A DNA stretch of 64,000 bases, taken from contig CALWGC010000033.1 in NCBI GenBank assembly GCA_944378105.1, forward strand, positions 1-64,000, in the 5' to 3' direction. This document shows, piece after piece, positions 27,245 to 35,830 of the stretch (within the stretch, counting starts at the first letter, position 1; each line of letters starts with the position of its first letter). The DNA is from an uncultured Clostridia bacterium. Its GTDB lineage: Bacteria > Bacillota > Clostridia > Lachnospirales > Anaerotignaceae. A model generated the notes under the pieces. The model saw nothing but the letters and a program-made list of their open reading frames with translations. It was not told the origin of the DNA and ran no database searches. Position numbers and translations under genes: made by a program.

Positions 27245-27279
27245 ATCCCCCGGGTATCGCCATTCGGGGGATTTTGTGT
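27245..27279 (+). terminator. Terminator-like hairpin after mglC
   Basis: ATCCCCCG and CGGGGGAT pair around a 12-nt loop and are followed by TTTTGTGTT. The T-run is imperfect, so read-through into the gal genes is plausible. Confidence 0.65.
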
Positions 27280-27313
27280 TAGACTGAAGAAAACGAAAAA
27301 AGGGAGTCGTTGC

Positions 27314-27562
27314 ATGGAAGAAAAAGTGACGGGGCCAGAAGTGCAAACCATAGAAGAAAAAGAGGCCCAACTGGCCCAAAAGGAAGCAGAATTAAAAGAG
27401 AGAGAACAGAAACTGAGCATACTGGAAGCAGCAGTAACCGGAGCAAAATATAATCTGTATGACAGAATCAAAGTTTCGGTGCGCACCATGGACATTTTTA
27501 TTGCTGTGGTGGCGGTAGCGTTGGTGGTGGCTATCATTGCCGCTGTGATAACGAGAGGATAA
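27314..27562 (+). CDS. Small coiled-coil, tail-anchored membrane protein
   Basis: 82 residues. An acidic N-terminus is followed by a strong coiled coil (about 14-40, EEKEAQLAQKEAELKEREQK) and a C-terminal membrane helix (about 58-80, IFIAVVAVALVVAIIAAVI). A good ribosome site AAAGGGAGTCG precedes the ATG, and galK starts 13 bp after its stop, so it is part of the gal operon. I know no function. It could organise the sugar importer or a cytoplasmic enzyme at the membrane; this is speculation from position alone. Confidence 0.78.
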   Translation: MEEKVTGPEVQTIEEKEAQLAQKEAELKEREQKLSILEAAVTGAKYNLYDRIKVSVRTMDIFIAVVAVALVVAIIAAVITRG

Positions 27563-27575
27563 GAGGGGGGACAAC

Positions 27576-28835
27576 ATGGTAACGGTAACAAAAGAGCGAC
27601 TGCATTTGCTCTACCCAGCCTTTGCAGAACAAAAAGACTTTTATTTGGGCCGCATTACGGCGGTAGAAAAAGGCTTTTTGGCCCAGTTTGGCCAAAAGCC
27701 GGTGCGACTGTTTTCGGCCCCCGGCCGGACGGAAATTGGCGGCAACCATACGGACCACCAGCAAGGATGCGTGCTGGCGGCTTCGGTGGATTTGGACGTA
27801 TTGGCGGCGGCAGCGCCCAATGGCACCACGGTGGTACGGGTGCTTTCGGAAGGCTATCCTTTAAGCGAAGTGGACTTGTCCGATTTATCGGTGAGAAAAG
27901 AAGAAGAAAACACCTCCGAAGCCTTGGTGCGGGGCATGGCCAAGGCCATGGAAGAGCGGGGTAAGCATATCCAAGGGTTTGACCTCTATGCCACCAGCAA
28001 CGTGTTAAAAGGTTCCGGCCTCAGTTCTTCGGCCGCCTATGAAGTGTTGCTGGGGACGGTGATGAACGGGCTGTTTTGCGACGGGGTGTTTACCGATGTG
28101 GAAATTGCCCAAATGGGCCAGTTTGCCGAAAACGTGTATTTTGGAAAACCCAGCGGCTTGATGGACCAGATGGCCTCCTCTGTGGGGAATATTGTGGCCA
28201 TTGATTTTGCCGACAAGAAAAACCCACAGGTGCGCCGGGTGGACTTTGATTTTGAACAGACGGGGCACTGCCTTTGCATTGTGGATTCCGGCGCCGACCA
28301 TGCCGATTTGACCGGTGCTTATAGCGCCATTCCAAAAGAAATGAAGGATGTGGCTGGCTTTTTTGGCAAAGAAGTGTTGCGGGAAGTGGACGAAGAGGCG
28401 TTTTTTGCCGCTTTGCCTCAGGTGAGACAGGCGACCGGCGACCGGGCCGTGCTGCGGGCGATCCATTTCTTTGCCGATAGCCGCAGAGCCCAACAGGAAG
28501 CGGAGGCCTTGGAACAGGGCGATTTTGACCAGTTTTTGCAACTGGTGTGCCAGTCTGGCCGGTCCTCCTTTCAATATCTGCAAAACATTTCCGTAGAAGG
28601 GGCCGTGGCCCATCAGGAAGTGGCGGTGGCGTTGGCCGTATGCGAAAAAGCCTTGGGCGGCAAGGGGGCCTTCCGTGTCCATGGCGGCGGCTTTGCCGGC
28701 ACCATCATGGCCTTTGTGCCCCAGACGGATGTGGAAGGGTTTCAAAAGACCATGGAAGAAAGATTGGCCCCTGGCTGTTGCCATGTACTGCATATTCGTG
28801 CGGTAGGCGGCGTGGAAATTTGGATGGGAGAGTGA
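27576..28835 (+). CDS. galK: Galactokinase
   Basis: 419 residues, GHMP kinase family: D-galactose + ATP to galactose 1-phosphate, first committed Leloir step. The galactokinase signature PGRTEIGGNHTDH spans 49-61. The ATP loop GSGLSSSAA spans 146-154, the catalytic base should be D197 in GLMDQMAS, and the third GHMP motif is VHGGGFAGTI. A longer-than-usual N-terminal half before the catalytic Asp is normal for clostridial GalK. It leads the enzyme segment galK-galE-galT-glcK-galM with tight spacing. Confidence 0.95.
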   Translation: MVTVTKERLHLLYPAFAEQKDFYLGRITAVEKGFLAQFGQKPVRLFSAPGRTEIGGNHTDHQQGCVLAASVDLDVLAAAAPNGTTVVRVLSEGYPLSEVDLSDLSVRKEEENTSEALVRGMAKAMEERGKHIQGFDLYATSNVLKGSGLSSSAAYEVLLGTVMNGLFCDGVFTDVEIAQMGQFAENVYFGKPSGLMDQMASSVGNIVAIDFADKKNPQVRRVDFDFEQTGHCLCIVDSGADHADLTGAYSAIPKEMKDVAGFFGKEVLREVDEEAFFAALPQVRQATGDRAVLRAIHFFADSRRAQQEAEALEQGDFDQFLQLVCQSGRSSFQYLQNISVEGAVAHQEVAVALAVCEKALGGKGAFRVHGGGFAGTIMAFVPQTDVEGFQKTMEERLAPGCCHVLHIRAVGGVEIWMGE

Positions 28836-28841
28836 GAAAAG

Positions 28842-29843
28842 ATGAAAATTCTGGTATTAGGCGGCGCCGGTTATATCGGCTCCCATACAGTTAAAGCATT
28901 GTGTGACAAAGGGGTACAGGTGGTGGTGGCCGATAATTTATTGACGGGACACAAAGAAGCCATTGACCCACGGGCCAAGTTTTATTTGGGCGATTTGCGA
29001 GACGGCGCCTTTTTGGACGATTTGTTTGCCCAAGAACAGGTGGACGGCGTGATTCATTTTGCCGCCTTTTCGTTGGTGGGCGAAAGCGTCTTTGAGCCCT
29101 TAAAATATTATGACAATAACGTCAACGGCACGAGGGTGCTGTTGGAGAGCATGGTGAAGGCCGGTGTGAAACGGATTGTCTTTTCTTCCACCGCCGCCAC
29201 CTATGGCGAGCCGGAGCGGGTGCCCATTTTGGAAAGCGACCGTACCTGCCCCACCAACCCTTACGGGGAAACGAAGTTGGCCATGGAAAAAATGTTCCAT
29301 TGGTCGGCAAAGGCTTATGGCATTGAATTTGTATCGCTGCGGTATTTCAACGCCTGCGGCGCCGATGAAAGCGCTACAATTGGCGAAGCTCATCAGCCGG
29401 AAAGCCATTTGATTCCGCTGATTTTGCAAGTACCCCTCAACAAACGCCCCCAGGTCAGCATCTTTGGCACCGATTACCCCACCAAAGACGGCACCTGTGT
29501 CCGGGACTATATCCATGTGACCGACTTGGCCCAGGCCCATATTTTGGCCATGGAATATTTGATGGGCGGCGGCAAAAGCGATATCTTTAATCTGGGTAAT
29601 GGCGTGGGCTTTACGGTGCGAGAAGTCATTGAAACGGCCAGAAAAGTTACCGGTCACCCCATCCCCGCCGTGGAAGAAGGCCGACGGGCCGGAGACCCTG
29701 CCGTCCTCATCGCTTCCAGCCAAAAGGCCAAAGAGGTGCTGGGCTGGAACCCTTGCCATGACTCTTTGGAAGAAATCATTGCTTCTGCTTGGGCATGGCA
29801 CAAGAGCCATCCCGATGGCTTTACAGAGGGGGCAGGCAAATGA
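28842..29843 (+). CDS. galE: UDP-glucose 4-epimerase
   Basis: 333 residues, extended short-chain dehydrogenase fold. The NAD motif GGAGYIG spans 7-13; SSTAATYG lies at 115-122, with T117 in the place of the catalytic Ser/Thr. The YxxxK pair is Y141 and K145 (PYGETK). It interconverts UDP-galactose and UDP-glucose, regenerating UDP-glucose for GalT. The ATG is 6 bp after galK; its stop overlaps the galT start by 4 bp. Confidence 0.96.
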   Translation: MKILVLGGAGYIGSHTVKALCDKGVQVVVADNLLTGHKEAIDPRAKFYLGDLRDGAFLDDLFAQEQVDGVIHFAAFSLVGESVFEPLKYYDNNVNGTRVLLESMVKAGVKRIVFSSTAATYGEPERVPILESDRTCPTNPYGETKLAMEKMFHWSAKAYGIEFVSLRYFNACGADESATIGEAHQPESHLIPLILQVPLNKRPQVSIFGTDYPTKDGTCVRDYIHVTDLAQAHILAMEYLMGGGKSDIFNLGNGVGFTVREVIETARKVTGHPIPAVEEGRRAGDPAVLIASSQKAKEVLGWNPCHDSLEEIIASAWAWHKSHPDGFTEGAGK

Positions 29844-31330
29844 GAGAACAAGCACTCTATGCCCTGGCCCGCTATGGCGTAAAAACTGGGCTAATCATGG
29901 AAAGCGACGTGCCCTTTGTGTTGAACCGGTTTTTGGCGGTGCTGGGCTTAGATGGTCTCACAGAAGAAGACCAGGGAAAGGACATGGCCTTGAAAGAAGC
30001 GTTAGGAATTTTGCTGGATGATGCGGCGGCCCGCGGTGTCATGGAAAACACCATCACCCACCGGGATTTGCTGGACACAGCCCTTATGGGCGAAATGACG
30101 CCCTTTCCCAGTACCGTGATTTTGGCCTTTGAGGAACTCTATCACGAGGACCCCAAAAAAGCCACCGACTGGTTTTATGATTTTTGCCAAAACACCGACT
30201 ATATCCGCCGTTACCGCATCGCAAAAGATGTGAAATGGCAGACCAAAACGGCTTATGGCGACTTGGATATTACCATCAATCTCTCCAAACCGGAAAAAGA
30301 CCCCAAGGCCATTGCAGCGGCCAAAACGGCGCCCCAAACCGGGTACCCCAAATGTATGCTCTGCCGGGAAAACGAAGGCTATGCCGGGCGCATCAACCAT
30401 CCGGCCAGACAAAACCATCGGGTCATCCCCATTACCATCGACGGCAAAGACTGGTTTTTCCAGTATTCGCCGTATGTCTATTATAACGAGCACTGCATCG
30501 CCTTCAACGGCGACCATGTGCCCATGAAAATCGACCGCAGTACCTTTTTAAAAATGCTGGATTTTGTGGAGATTTTCCCCCATTATTTCATCGGCTCCAA
30601 TGCCGACTTGCCCATTGTGGGCGGCTCCATTTTAAGCCACGACCATTTCCAAGGCGGCCATTATACCTTTGCCATGGAAAAGGCACCCATCCAAAAACCG
30701 GTGACCTTTGCAAAATTTCCAACCGTGACCGGCGGTATCGTCCATTGGCCCATGTCGGTTTTGCGGCTCCAAAGTAAAAACCGGGCCGATTTGGTGGATT
30801 TGGCCGATGAAATTTTGCAACATTGGAGAACCTATACCGATGAAGCAGCATTTATTTTCGCCGAAACCGACGGCGAACCCCATAACACCATCACCCCCAT
30901 CGCCCGCAAAAAAGGCGACATGTGGGAGCTGGATTTGGTGCTGCGCAATAACATCACCACGGACGAGCACCCCTTGGGCGTGTACCATCCCCATGAAGAG
31001 CTCCATCACATCAAAAAAGAAAACATCGGCTTGATTGAAGTGATGGGCCTGGCGGTGCTGCCGGCCCGGCTGAAGGAGGAATTGCAGGCCGTCAAAGAAG
31101 GCATCCTTTCTGGGGCCGACTTGACGAAGGATAGCCGCACGGAAAAACATGCCGCCTGGGCGGCCGCCTTTGCGGGCCGGGTGACGGCAGAAAATGCCGA
31201 CAGAGTGATACAAGAAGAAGTGGGCCTGGTGTTTTCCAAGGTGTTGGAAGATGCCGGCGTTTATAAACAAACGGCCGAGGGGCAGGCAGCGTTTTTGCGC
31301 TTTGTGGCCTCCTGCGGCGGAAAGGCGTAA
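29840..31330 (+). CDS. galT: UDP-glucose--hexose-1-phosphate uridylyltransferase, class II
   Basis: 496 residues, the larger Bacillota-type GalT that lacks the E. coli-type metal motifs. The nucleotidyl-transfer region GGSILSHDHFQGGHY holds the catalytic histidine pair. Substrate-side motifs are HPARQNHRVIPI and GEPHNTITPIAR. It swaps UMP between UDP-glucose and galactose 1-phosphate. ATG at 29840 overlaps the galE stop (ATGA). The next gene starts 3 bp after its stop. Confidence 0.95.
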   Translation: MREQALYALARYGVKTGLIMESDVPFVLNRFLAVLGLDGLTEEDQGKDMALKEALGILLDDAAARGVMENTITHRDLLDTALMGEMTPFPSTVILAFEELYHEDPKKATDWFYDFCQNTDYIRRYRIAKDVKWQTKTAYGDLDITINLSKPEKDPKAIAAAKTAPQTGYPKCMLCRENEGYAGRINHPARQNHRVIPITIDGKDWFFQYSPYVYYNEHCIAFNGDHVPMKIDRSTFLKMLDFVEIFPHYFIGSNADLPIVGGSILSHDHFQGGHYTFAMEKAPIQKPVTFAKFPTVTGGIVHWPMSVLRLQSKNRADLVDLADEILQHWRTYTDEAAFIFAETDGEPHNTITPIARKKGDMWELDLVLRNNITTDEHPLGVYHPHEELHHIKKENIGLIEVMGLAVLPARLKEELQAVKEGILSGADLTKDSRTEKHAAWAAAFAGRVTAENADRVIQEEVGLVFSKVLEDAGVYKQTAEGQAAFLRFVASCGGKA

Positions 31331-31333
31331 CGT

Positions 31334-32284
31334 ATGACAAAACAAGGCGCATTTGGTGTGGACGTGGGCGGCACCAGTATCAAAATTGGGCTGTTTGCTT
31401 CCGACGGCACACTGGAAGAAAAATGGCAGATCAAAACAGATACCAGCGAAAACGGCAAACACATTTTGCCGGACATTGCTTCGTTTTTGGCAAAACAAAT
31501 GGACGAGCGCAGGCTTTCGCCGGAAGAGATGGAAGGCGTTGGCATTGGCGTGCCGGGGCCGGTGGATGAACGGGGCCTGGTGCGGGGCTGTGTCAATTTG
31601 GGCTGGGGCCATGTGGAACTGGTCCAAGAAATGGAAGCCCTTTGCGGCATGAAAGTAAAAGCCAGTAACGACGCCAATGTGGCGGCCTTGGGAGAACTTT
31701 ATGCCGGCAGCGGCAAAGGCTATGATAGCCTGGTCTTGGTCACCCTTGGCACCGGCATTGGCGGCGGCATTGTGGTGAATGGAAAAATTTTGCAAGGCGC
31801 TGTGGGTAGCGGCGGCGAAATTGGCCATATCACCATCCATCCTAAGGAAACGAGGGTCTGCACCTGTGGCAAAAAAGGCTGTCTGGAGCAATACGCTTCG
31901 GCCACGGCCATGGTCCATTGGGCCAAACACCTGCTGCAAAAAGAAGACACCCCTTCTGTCTTACGGCAAGGGGAAGTGACAGCCAAAACCATTTTGGAAG
32001 CGGCCAAAAGCGGCGATGCACTGGCTCTTCGGGTGGTGGATATCATGACGGAGGCTTTGGGGCTGGGGCTTGCCAATGTGGCGGCCGTCTGCGACCCTCA
32101 ACTGATTTTGATTGGCGGCGGCGTATCGGCGGCCGGGGCCTTTTTGACCGACCGCATTACGGCGCATTACAAACAATATGCCTTCCCGGCCACGAAAGAA
32201 ACGCCCATTCGTACGGCGGCCTTGGGCAATGACGCCGGTATGGTGGGGGCGGCCTTCTTACTTTTGGGGGAGGTGTCCCGATGA
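31334..32284 (+). CDS. ROK-family glucokinase
   Basis: 316 residues. The N-terminal phosphate motif GVDVGGTSIKIG (about 9-20), DANVAALGE, the phosphate-2 loop LGTGIGGGIVVNG and the ROK zinc site CTCGKKGCLEQ with an upstream histidine (HITIHPKE) are all present. It makes glucose 6-phosphate. In a galactose operon it may serve glucose released from lactose or other galactosides; no beta-galactosidase is seen in the window. The stop overlaps the galM start by 4 bp. Confidence 0.92.
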   Translation: MTKQGAFGVDVGGTSIKIGLFASDGTLEEKWQIKTDTSENGKHILPDIASFLAKQMDERRLSPEEMEGVGIGVPGPVDERGLVRGCVNLGWGHVELVQEMEALCGMKVKASNDANVAALGELYAGSGKGYDSLVLVTLGTGIGGGIVVNGKILQGAVGSGGEIGHITIHPKETRVCTCGKKGCLEQYASATAMVHWAKHLLQKEDTPSVLRQGEVTAKTILEAAKSGDALALRVVDIMTEALGLGLANVAAVCDPQLILIGGGVSAAGAFLTDRITAHYKQYAFPATKETPIRTAALGNDAGMVGAAFLLLGEVSR

Positions 32285-33309
32285 AAAAAGAAGCCTTTGG
32301 ATATACCAAAAACGGCCAAGAGGTTGAAAAATATACGATTCAAAGCCCCGGCGGACTTTCCACCTCCATCCTCACCTATGGAGCTATCCTCCAAAGCTTC
32401 CTTTTGCCTTCCGGCCGGGATGTGGTGCTGGGGCACGATACTATGGAAGACTATGAACGGCAGGATAAATACCTGGGGGCCGTGGTGGGCCGGGTGGCCA
32501 ATCGCATTGGCGGCGGTCGGTTTACGTTAAACGGAAAAGACTATGTGCTTTGCCAAAACAATGGCCCAAACCATCTCCATGGCGGGCTGGTGGGCTTTGA
32601 CAAAAAAGTGTGGCAGGCCAAAACAGAGGGAGAAACGCTGGTGCTCTCTTGCGAAAGTGCCGACGGGGAAGAGGGTTACCCCGGGAAGATGGACGTGACG
32701 GTGCGGTATTGGTTTTCCGAGGACGACACGCTTTGGATTGATTATACAGCCAAAAGCGATGCTGATACCTTGGTGAACCTCACCAATCACACCTATTTTA
32801 ATCTGGAAGGCCATGGGGCCGGCAGTATTTTGAACCATACCCTGTGGATGGACAGCGACGCTTTTACGGAAAACGACGAATTTAGCTGCCCCACCGGGCG
32901 CATCTTGCCGGTGGAAGGGACGGCCATGGACTTTCGAAATCCAAAGCCATTGGGACAGGACATCGACCGGAACGAGGAACAAATTCGCCGGGGCAATGGA
33001 TATGACCATAATTTTGTGCTGAGAAACCCCTCTTTGACAGAGCCTTTTGCCAAGGTGCAATCTGGCGGTGTGACGTTGACGGCTTTCACCACCCAGCCGG
33101 GGGTGCAGCTTTATACGGGAAACTTCCTGGACGGCGTGGTGGCGGGAAAAGGCGGGGCCTGCTATGAAAAGCGCAGCGGCTTTTGCCTGGAAACCCAAGG
33201 ATTTCCCGATGCCATCCATCATCCACACTTTCCTTCGCCAGTGCTGAAAGCCGGGGAAGGGTATCATCAGAAAACGGGCTATCGCCTGACAGAAGAAAGT
33301 CAAGCATAA
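32281..33309 (+). CDS. galM: Aldose 1-epimerase (galactose mutarotase)
   Basis: 342 residues of the galactose mutarotase fold. Catalytic residues are recognisable: the first His in NNGPNHLHGG, the acid His in NLTNHTYFNLEGH and the base Glu in GFCLETQGFPDA. It converts beta- to alpha-galactose, the form used by GalK. As the last gene of the operon, with an ATGA overlap to the glucokinase gene, it is followed by a terminator. Confidence 0.95.
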   Translation: MKKEAFGYTKNGQEVEKYTIQSPGGLSTSILTYGAILQSFLLPSGRDVVLGHDTMEDYERQDKYLGAVVGRVANRIGGGRFTLNGKDYVLCQNNGPNHLHGGLVGFDKKVWQAKTEGETLVLSCESADGEEGYPGKMDVTVRYWFSEDDTLWIDYTAKSDADTLVNLTNHTYFNLEGHGAGSILNHTLWMDSDAFTENDEFSCPTGRILPVEGTAMDFRNPKPLGQDIDRNEEQIRRGNGYDHNFVLRNPSLTEPFAKVQSGGVTLTAFTTQPGVQLYTGNFLDGVVAGKGGACYEKRSGFCLETQGFPDAIHHPHFPSPVLKAGEGYHQKTGYRLTEESQA

Positions 33310-33327
33310 GAAGCAAAACATCTTTGG

Positions 33328-33353
33328 GCGCCGAGAACATCGGCGCTTTTTTG
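33328..33353 (+). terminator. Terminator of the gal operon
   Basis: GCGCCGA-GAACA-TCGGCGC followed by TTTTTTG, 19 bp after galM. Confidence 0.92.
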
Positions 33354-33426
33354 TTTCTGTTTTTTGGGGTCAGGGCTTTGGCGGCATGGATTTTTCCTTC
33401 TGGAATATATTAAAACAGGAGGTGGA

Positions 33427-34059
33427 ATGGATATGAAAATTGTATACTTTGGAACGAAACAAAAAAAGCCGGCCCGAAAGAGCGGCCGGGAAAAAACAAA
33501 GGAACAGCGGATTCGTCAAGCGCTGAAAGCAAAAATTGGCCGGAAATGTTTTCTTTATGGCGGGGCGCTGGTGCTGTTATTGGCCTGTGCATTGTTGTTG
33601 GAGCCTGGGGCCAGGATGGTATTTCAAACGGCATCTGGCGGGGAGCGAAAACTACCCATCTATTGTGTGCAGACGGAGGAGCCAAAAATTGCCATATCCT
33701 TCGATGCCGCCTGGGGCGCCGATGATACCGATACATTGCTGCAAATTTTAGAGGAATATAACGCCCCTGCCACGTTTTTCCTCTGCGGCTATTGGGTGGA
33801 TAAATACCCGGAAGAGGTGCAAAAAATTGCTGCCGCAGGCCACACCTTGGGCAACCATTCTTCCACCCACCCACATATGAATAGTCTCTCTTCCGAGCAA
33901 ATTCAAAAAGAGTTGGCCGAATGCCATGAAAAAGTAAAGGCCCTGACCGGCCAGGAAATGGAGCTGTTTCGTCCACCCTTTGGGGAGTATAACAACAACG
34001 TCATCGAAACGGCCGCTTCCGCCGGCTATTTCACCATCCAATGGGATGTGGATGCATAG
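33427..34059 (+). CDS. PdaB-like polysaccharide deacetylase, 5' part, interrupted by the element
   Basis: This part encodes 208 residues of the host protein plus two element-derived positions before a TAG. A basic N-terminus and one membrane helix (about 35-55) lead to a NodB domain with ISFDAAWGADDT (metal Asp), HTLGNHSSTHPHM (metal His pair) and RPPFGEYNN. It stops at QWDVDA, where relatives continue WDVDSLDW. The missing C-terminal fifth, with the catalytic His motif, lies at 36843-37109. ATG 33427 or 33433 may be used (AGGAGG at 33417). As it stands the product should be inactive. Similar proteins in spore formers act on cortex peptidoglycan late in sporulation. Confidence 0.88.
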   Translation: MDMKIVYFGTKQKKPARKSGREKTKEQRIRQALKAKIGRKCFLYGGALVLLLACALLLEPGARMVFQTASGGERKLPIYCVQTEEPKIAISFDAAWGADDTDTLLQILEEYNAPATFFLCGYWVDKYPEEVQKIAAAGHTLGNHSSTHPHMNSLSSEQIQKELAECHEKVKALTGQEMELFRPPFGEYNNNVIETAASAGYFTIQWDVDA

Positions 34060-34073
34060 GAAACAAAAAGAAA
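34034..34073. other. attL: left junction of the intervening element
   Basis: The host half-site CCATCCAAT (34034-34042) lies 8 nt left of the crossover dinucleotide GA (34051-34052). The element half-site AACAAAAAGAAA (34062-34073) lies 9 nt to its right. Each arm pairs with a matching arm at the right junction, as expected for recombined attB and attP sites of a large serine recombinase. The identity shared by the two junctions is GGAT. Confidence 0.82.
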
Positions 34074-34140
34074 GGAGTGCGGTTGTTTTACTTTCTCAAA
34101 AACATCCATCCAAACAAGAGAAGCACGAAAAAAACGGGAA

Positions 34141-34177
34141 AAAAGCGCCAGAGGCTGCGGGGCCTAGGGCGCTTTTT
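34141..34177. terminator. Terminator at the 3' end of the recombinase gene
   Basis: AAAAGCGCC and GGGCGCTTTT form a stem around a GC-rich loop. On the minus strand it overlaps the last codons and stop of the recombinase gene and ends in a T-run. It may protect the element from reading through the left junction. Confidence 0.7.
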
Positions 34178-35591
34178 TGATGTCCTTCCAATGGAGGGTA
34201 ATGGTTTGGGGGGCGAGGGTCACTTGCTGTAACAGGCAAGCGGCCACCATATGTTTTTCTTCTAAGGACAGCAGGGCAAACTTTGGGGGCGGCAAAAGGA
34301 TGGTTTCTTTCGTTTCCAGGGCGGCCTTTTGTTTCAAAAGGGCATCCAGACGGGGATGGATGGCGGCAGCCACCGCAGGGGGCGCGCTTTCCAGGGCCGA
34401 AAGAAGGCCATTGATTTTTTCTTCCAGTTGTCCTTTTTCCGTTTCCCTTTCCCAAAGGGCCTGGGGCGGGGGCAGGGGAATGGTGTCGATTCTTTTTTGT
34501 AAAGCATCTTCCACCACCGCCTCCACTTCCGACACCCGGTGGGTTTGGCGCACCGGGCAGCAATGGTGCAGATAGCGGCCGCTGCAAACAAAATAAGCTA
34601 CGTTTCCTTGGGCGCAGTGACTATGCCGCACCGAAACGGAATGGCCGCAATGGTCGCAGCGGATAAGCCCGGTCAAAAAGGAATATTGGCCGCGGCCGCT
34701 GCGGCGGGTGGTGCGGTTTTGCTCCAGTTTTTGCTGGCAGGCCAAAAAAAGGGCGCTGGGGATGAGGCCTTCCTGGTGGGCGATGGAAAGAGCCGGGGAC
34801 GACGTTTGTTTTCCCGCCAGGAGGCAGCCGTGGAGGCCGTCGAAGGCATCGGGCGGTTGTAAGAGCTGGACGCCCTGTTTGGCATAATAAGCATAGATGG
34901 CACTGTCGGCCTTGACATAGACGGGGGAGCGCAGGAGGGAAGATAGGCGGGCATTGGAAAACGGGGGCGCCTTTGCGCCCAGCTCTTCTTGCAGAAAGTG
35001 GCGCAGATCGGCCAGGGAAGTCTGGGGCAGGGCATAACGGAAAAAGAGCTGCTCCACCAAGGCCAGCTCCTCTTTTTGGGGGGCATAGACGGTGATGGCG
35101 CGGCCGTCTTTTTGGATGCGGCAAAGGCGAAAGCCAAAGGGCGCCGGGCCGCCGCCAATGGCGCCGGAAGAAAGACGGGCATAATAGTTGTCCCGCACCC
35201 GCTGGGCAATGGTTTCCCGCTCCAGCTGGGCAAAGACGGCAATGATATAAAGCATGGCCCGTCCCATGGGGGAGGCCGTGTCAAATTTCTCGGTGGCAGA
35301 AACAAAGGAGATGTGCTTTTCTTCCAATTTAGCAATAAAATCGGCAAAATCCAACAAAGAACGGCTGATCCGGTCCAGGCGGTAAACGATGACCTTTGTG
35401 ATGGGCAGGCGGTCCAAGTCGTTCATCAGGGCCAAAAACGCCGGCCGGTCCGTGTTTTTGCCGCTAAAGCCCCGGTCGGCATAAAGCTTAATTTCCCCTT
35501 CGCCGGCTTCCCGGCGGCAAAATTCGGCTTGGGTTTCCATGCTGATGCTGTCTTTTTTTTCTAAGGATTGACGGGTATAGATGGCAATCAT
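34164..35591 (-). CDS. Large serine recombinase (integrase of the element)
   Basis: 475 residues. The resolvase catalytic domain (about 1-145) has nucleophile S9 in IYTRQS and the arginine motif YRLDRISRS; the long helix ends ERETIAQRVRDNYYARL. The recombinase domain follows (about 150-260, GGGPAPFGFRL). A zinc ribbon has CDHCGHS and later Cys (CSGRY, HHCCP), then a coiled coil (ETEKGQLEEKINGLL) as in phiC31/SpoIVCA-type enzymes. It should integrate and, with a directionality factor, excise the element. Its stop is ~110 bp from the left junction. The ribosome site is weak. A near-palindrome (CATAGT/ACTAT, 35608-35628) lies in its divergent promoter region. Confidence 0.95.
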   Translation of the reverse strand: MIAIYTRQSLEKKDSISMETQAEFCRREAGEGEIKLYADRGFSGKNTDRPAFLALMNDLDRLPITKVIVYRLDRISRSLLDFADFIAKLEEKHISFVSATEKFDTASPMGRAMLYIIAVFAQLERETIAQRVRDNYYARLSSGAIGGGPAPFGFRLCRIQKDGRAITVYAPQKEELALVEQLFFRYALPQTSLADLRHFLQEELGAKAPPFSNARLSSLLRSPVYVKADSAIYAYYAKQGVQLLQPPDAFDGLHGCLLAGKQTSSPALSIAHQEGLIPSALFLACQQKLEQNRTTRRSGRGQYSFLTGLIRCDHCGHSVSVRHSHCAQGNVAYFVCSGRYLHHCCPVRQTHRVSEVEAVVEDALQKRIDTIPLPPPQALWERETEKGQLEEKINGLLSALESAPPAVAAAIHPRLDALLKQKAALETKETILLPPPKFALLSLEEKHMVAACLLQQVTLAPQTITLHWKDIKKAP

Positions 35592-35649
35592 ATTTTGGTC
35601 TCTTTCACATAGTTTGTATCACTATATGCAAGTACAAGGAGGAATAACG

Positions 35650-35808
35650 ATGAAACCCTATCGGCTTTTGGAAAAAACGGAACCCCTCAAGACCGAGGAA
35701 GCGGCCCAGGCCTTGTCCCAGGCCCAGGCCGTGCTCTCTTATTTTTCGACACGGCAGCAAAAAAAGCAAGAATTTTGTCACAAAAAAGCCGAAAATCACA
35801 TAGGATAG
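35650..35808 (+). CDS. 52-residue element-encoded protein, candidate directionality factor
   Basis: The ATG at 35650 follows a perfect AAGGAGG. The product MKPYRLLEKTEPLKTEEAAQ... is highly charged, helical and ends in a Lys/His-rich tail, with no membrane segment. It is divergent from the recombinase gene (58-bp gap) and 22 bp before the amidase gene. Size and position resemble small excision factors such as SprB of SPbeta, but no sequence motif proves it. A phage regulatory or packaging remnant is the alternative. Confidence 0.65.
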   Translation: MKPYRLLEKTEPLKTEEAAQALSQAQAVLSYFSTRQQKKQEFCHKKAENHIG

Positions 35809-35830
35809 AAAAAAAGAAAGGAGTATTGCT

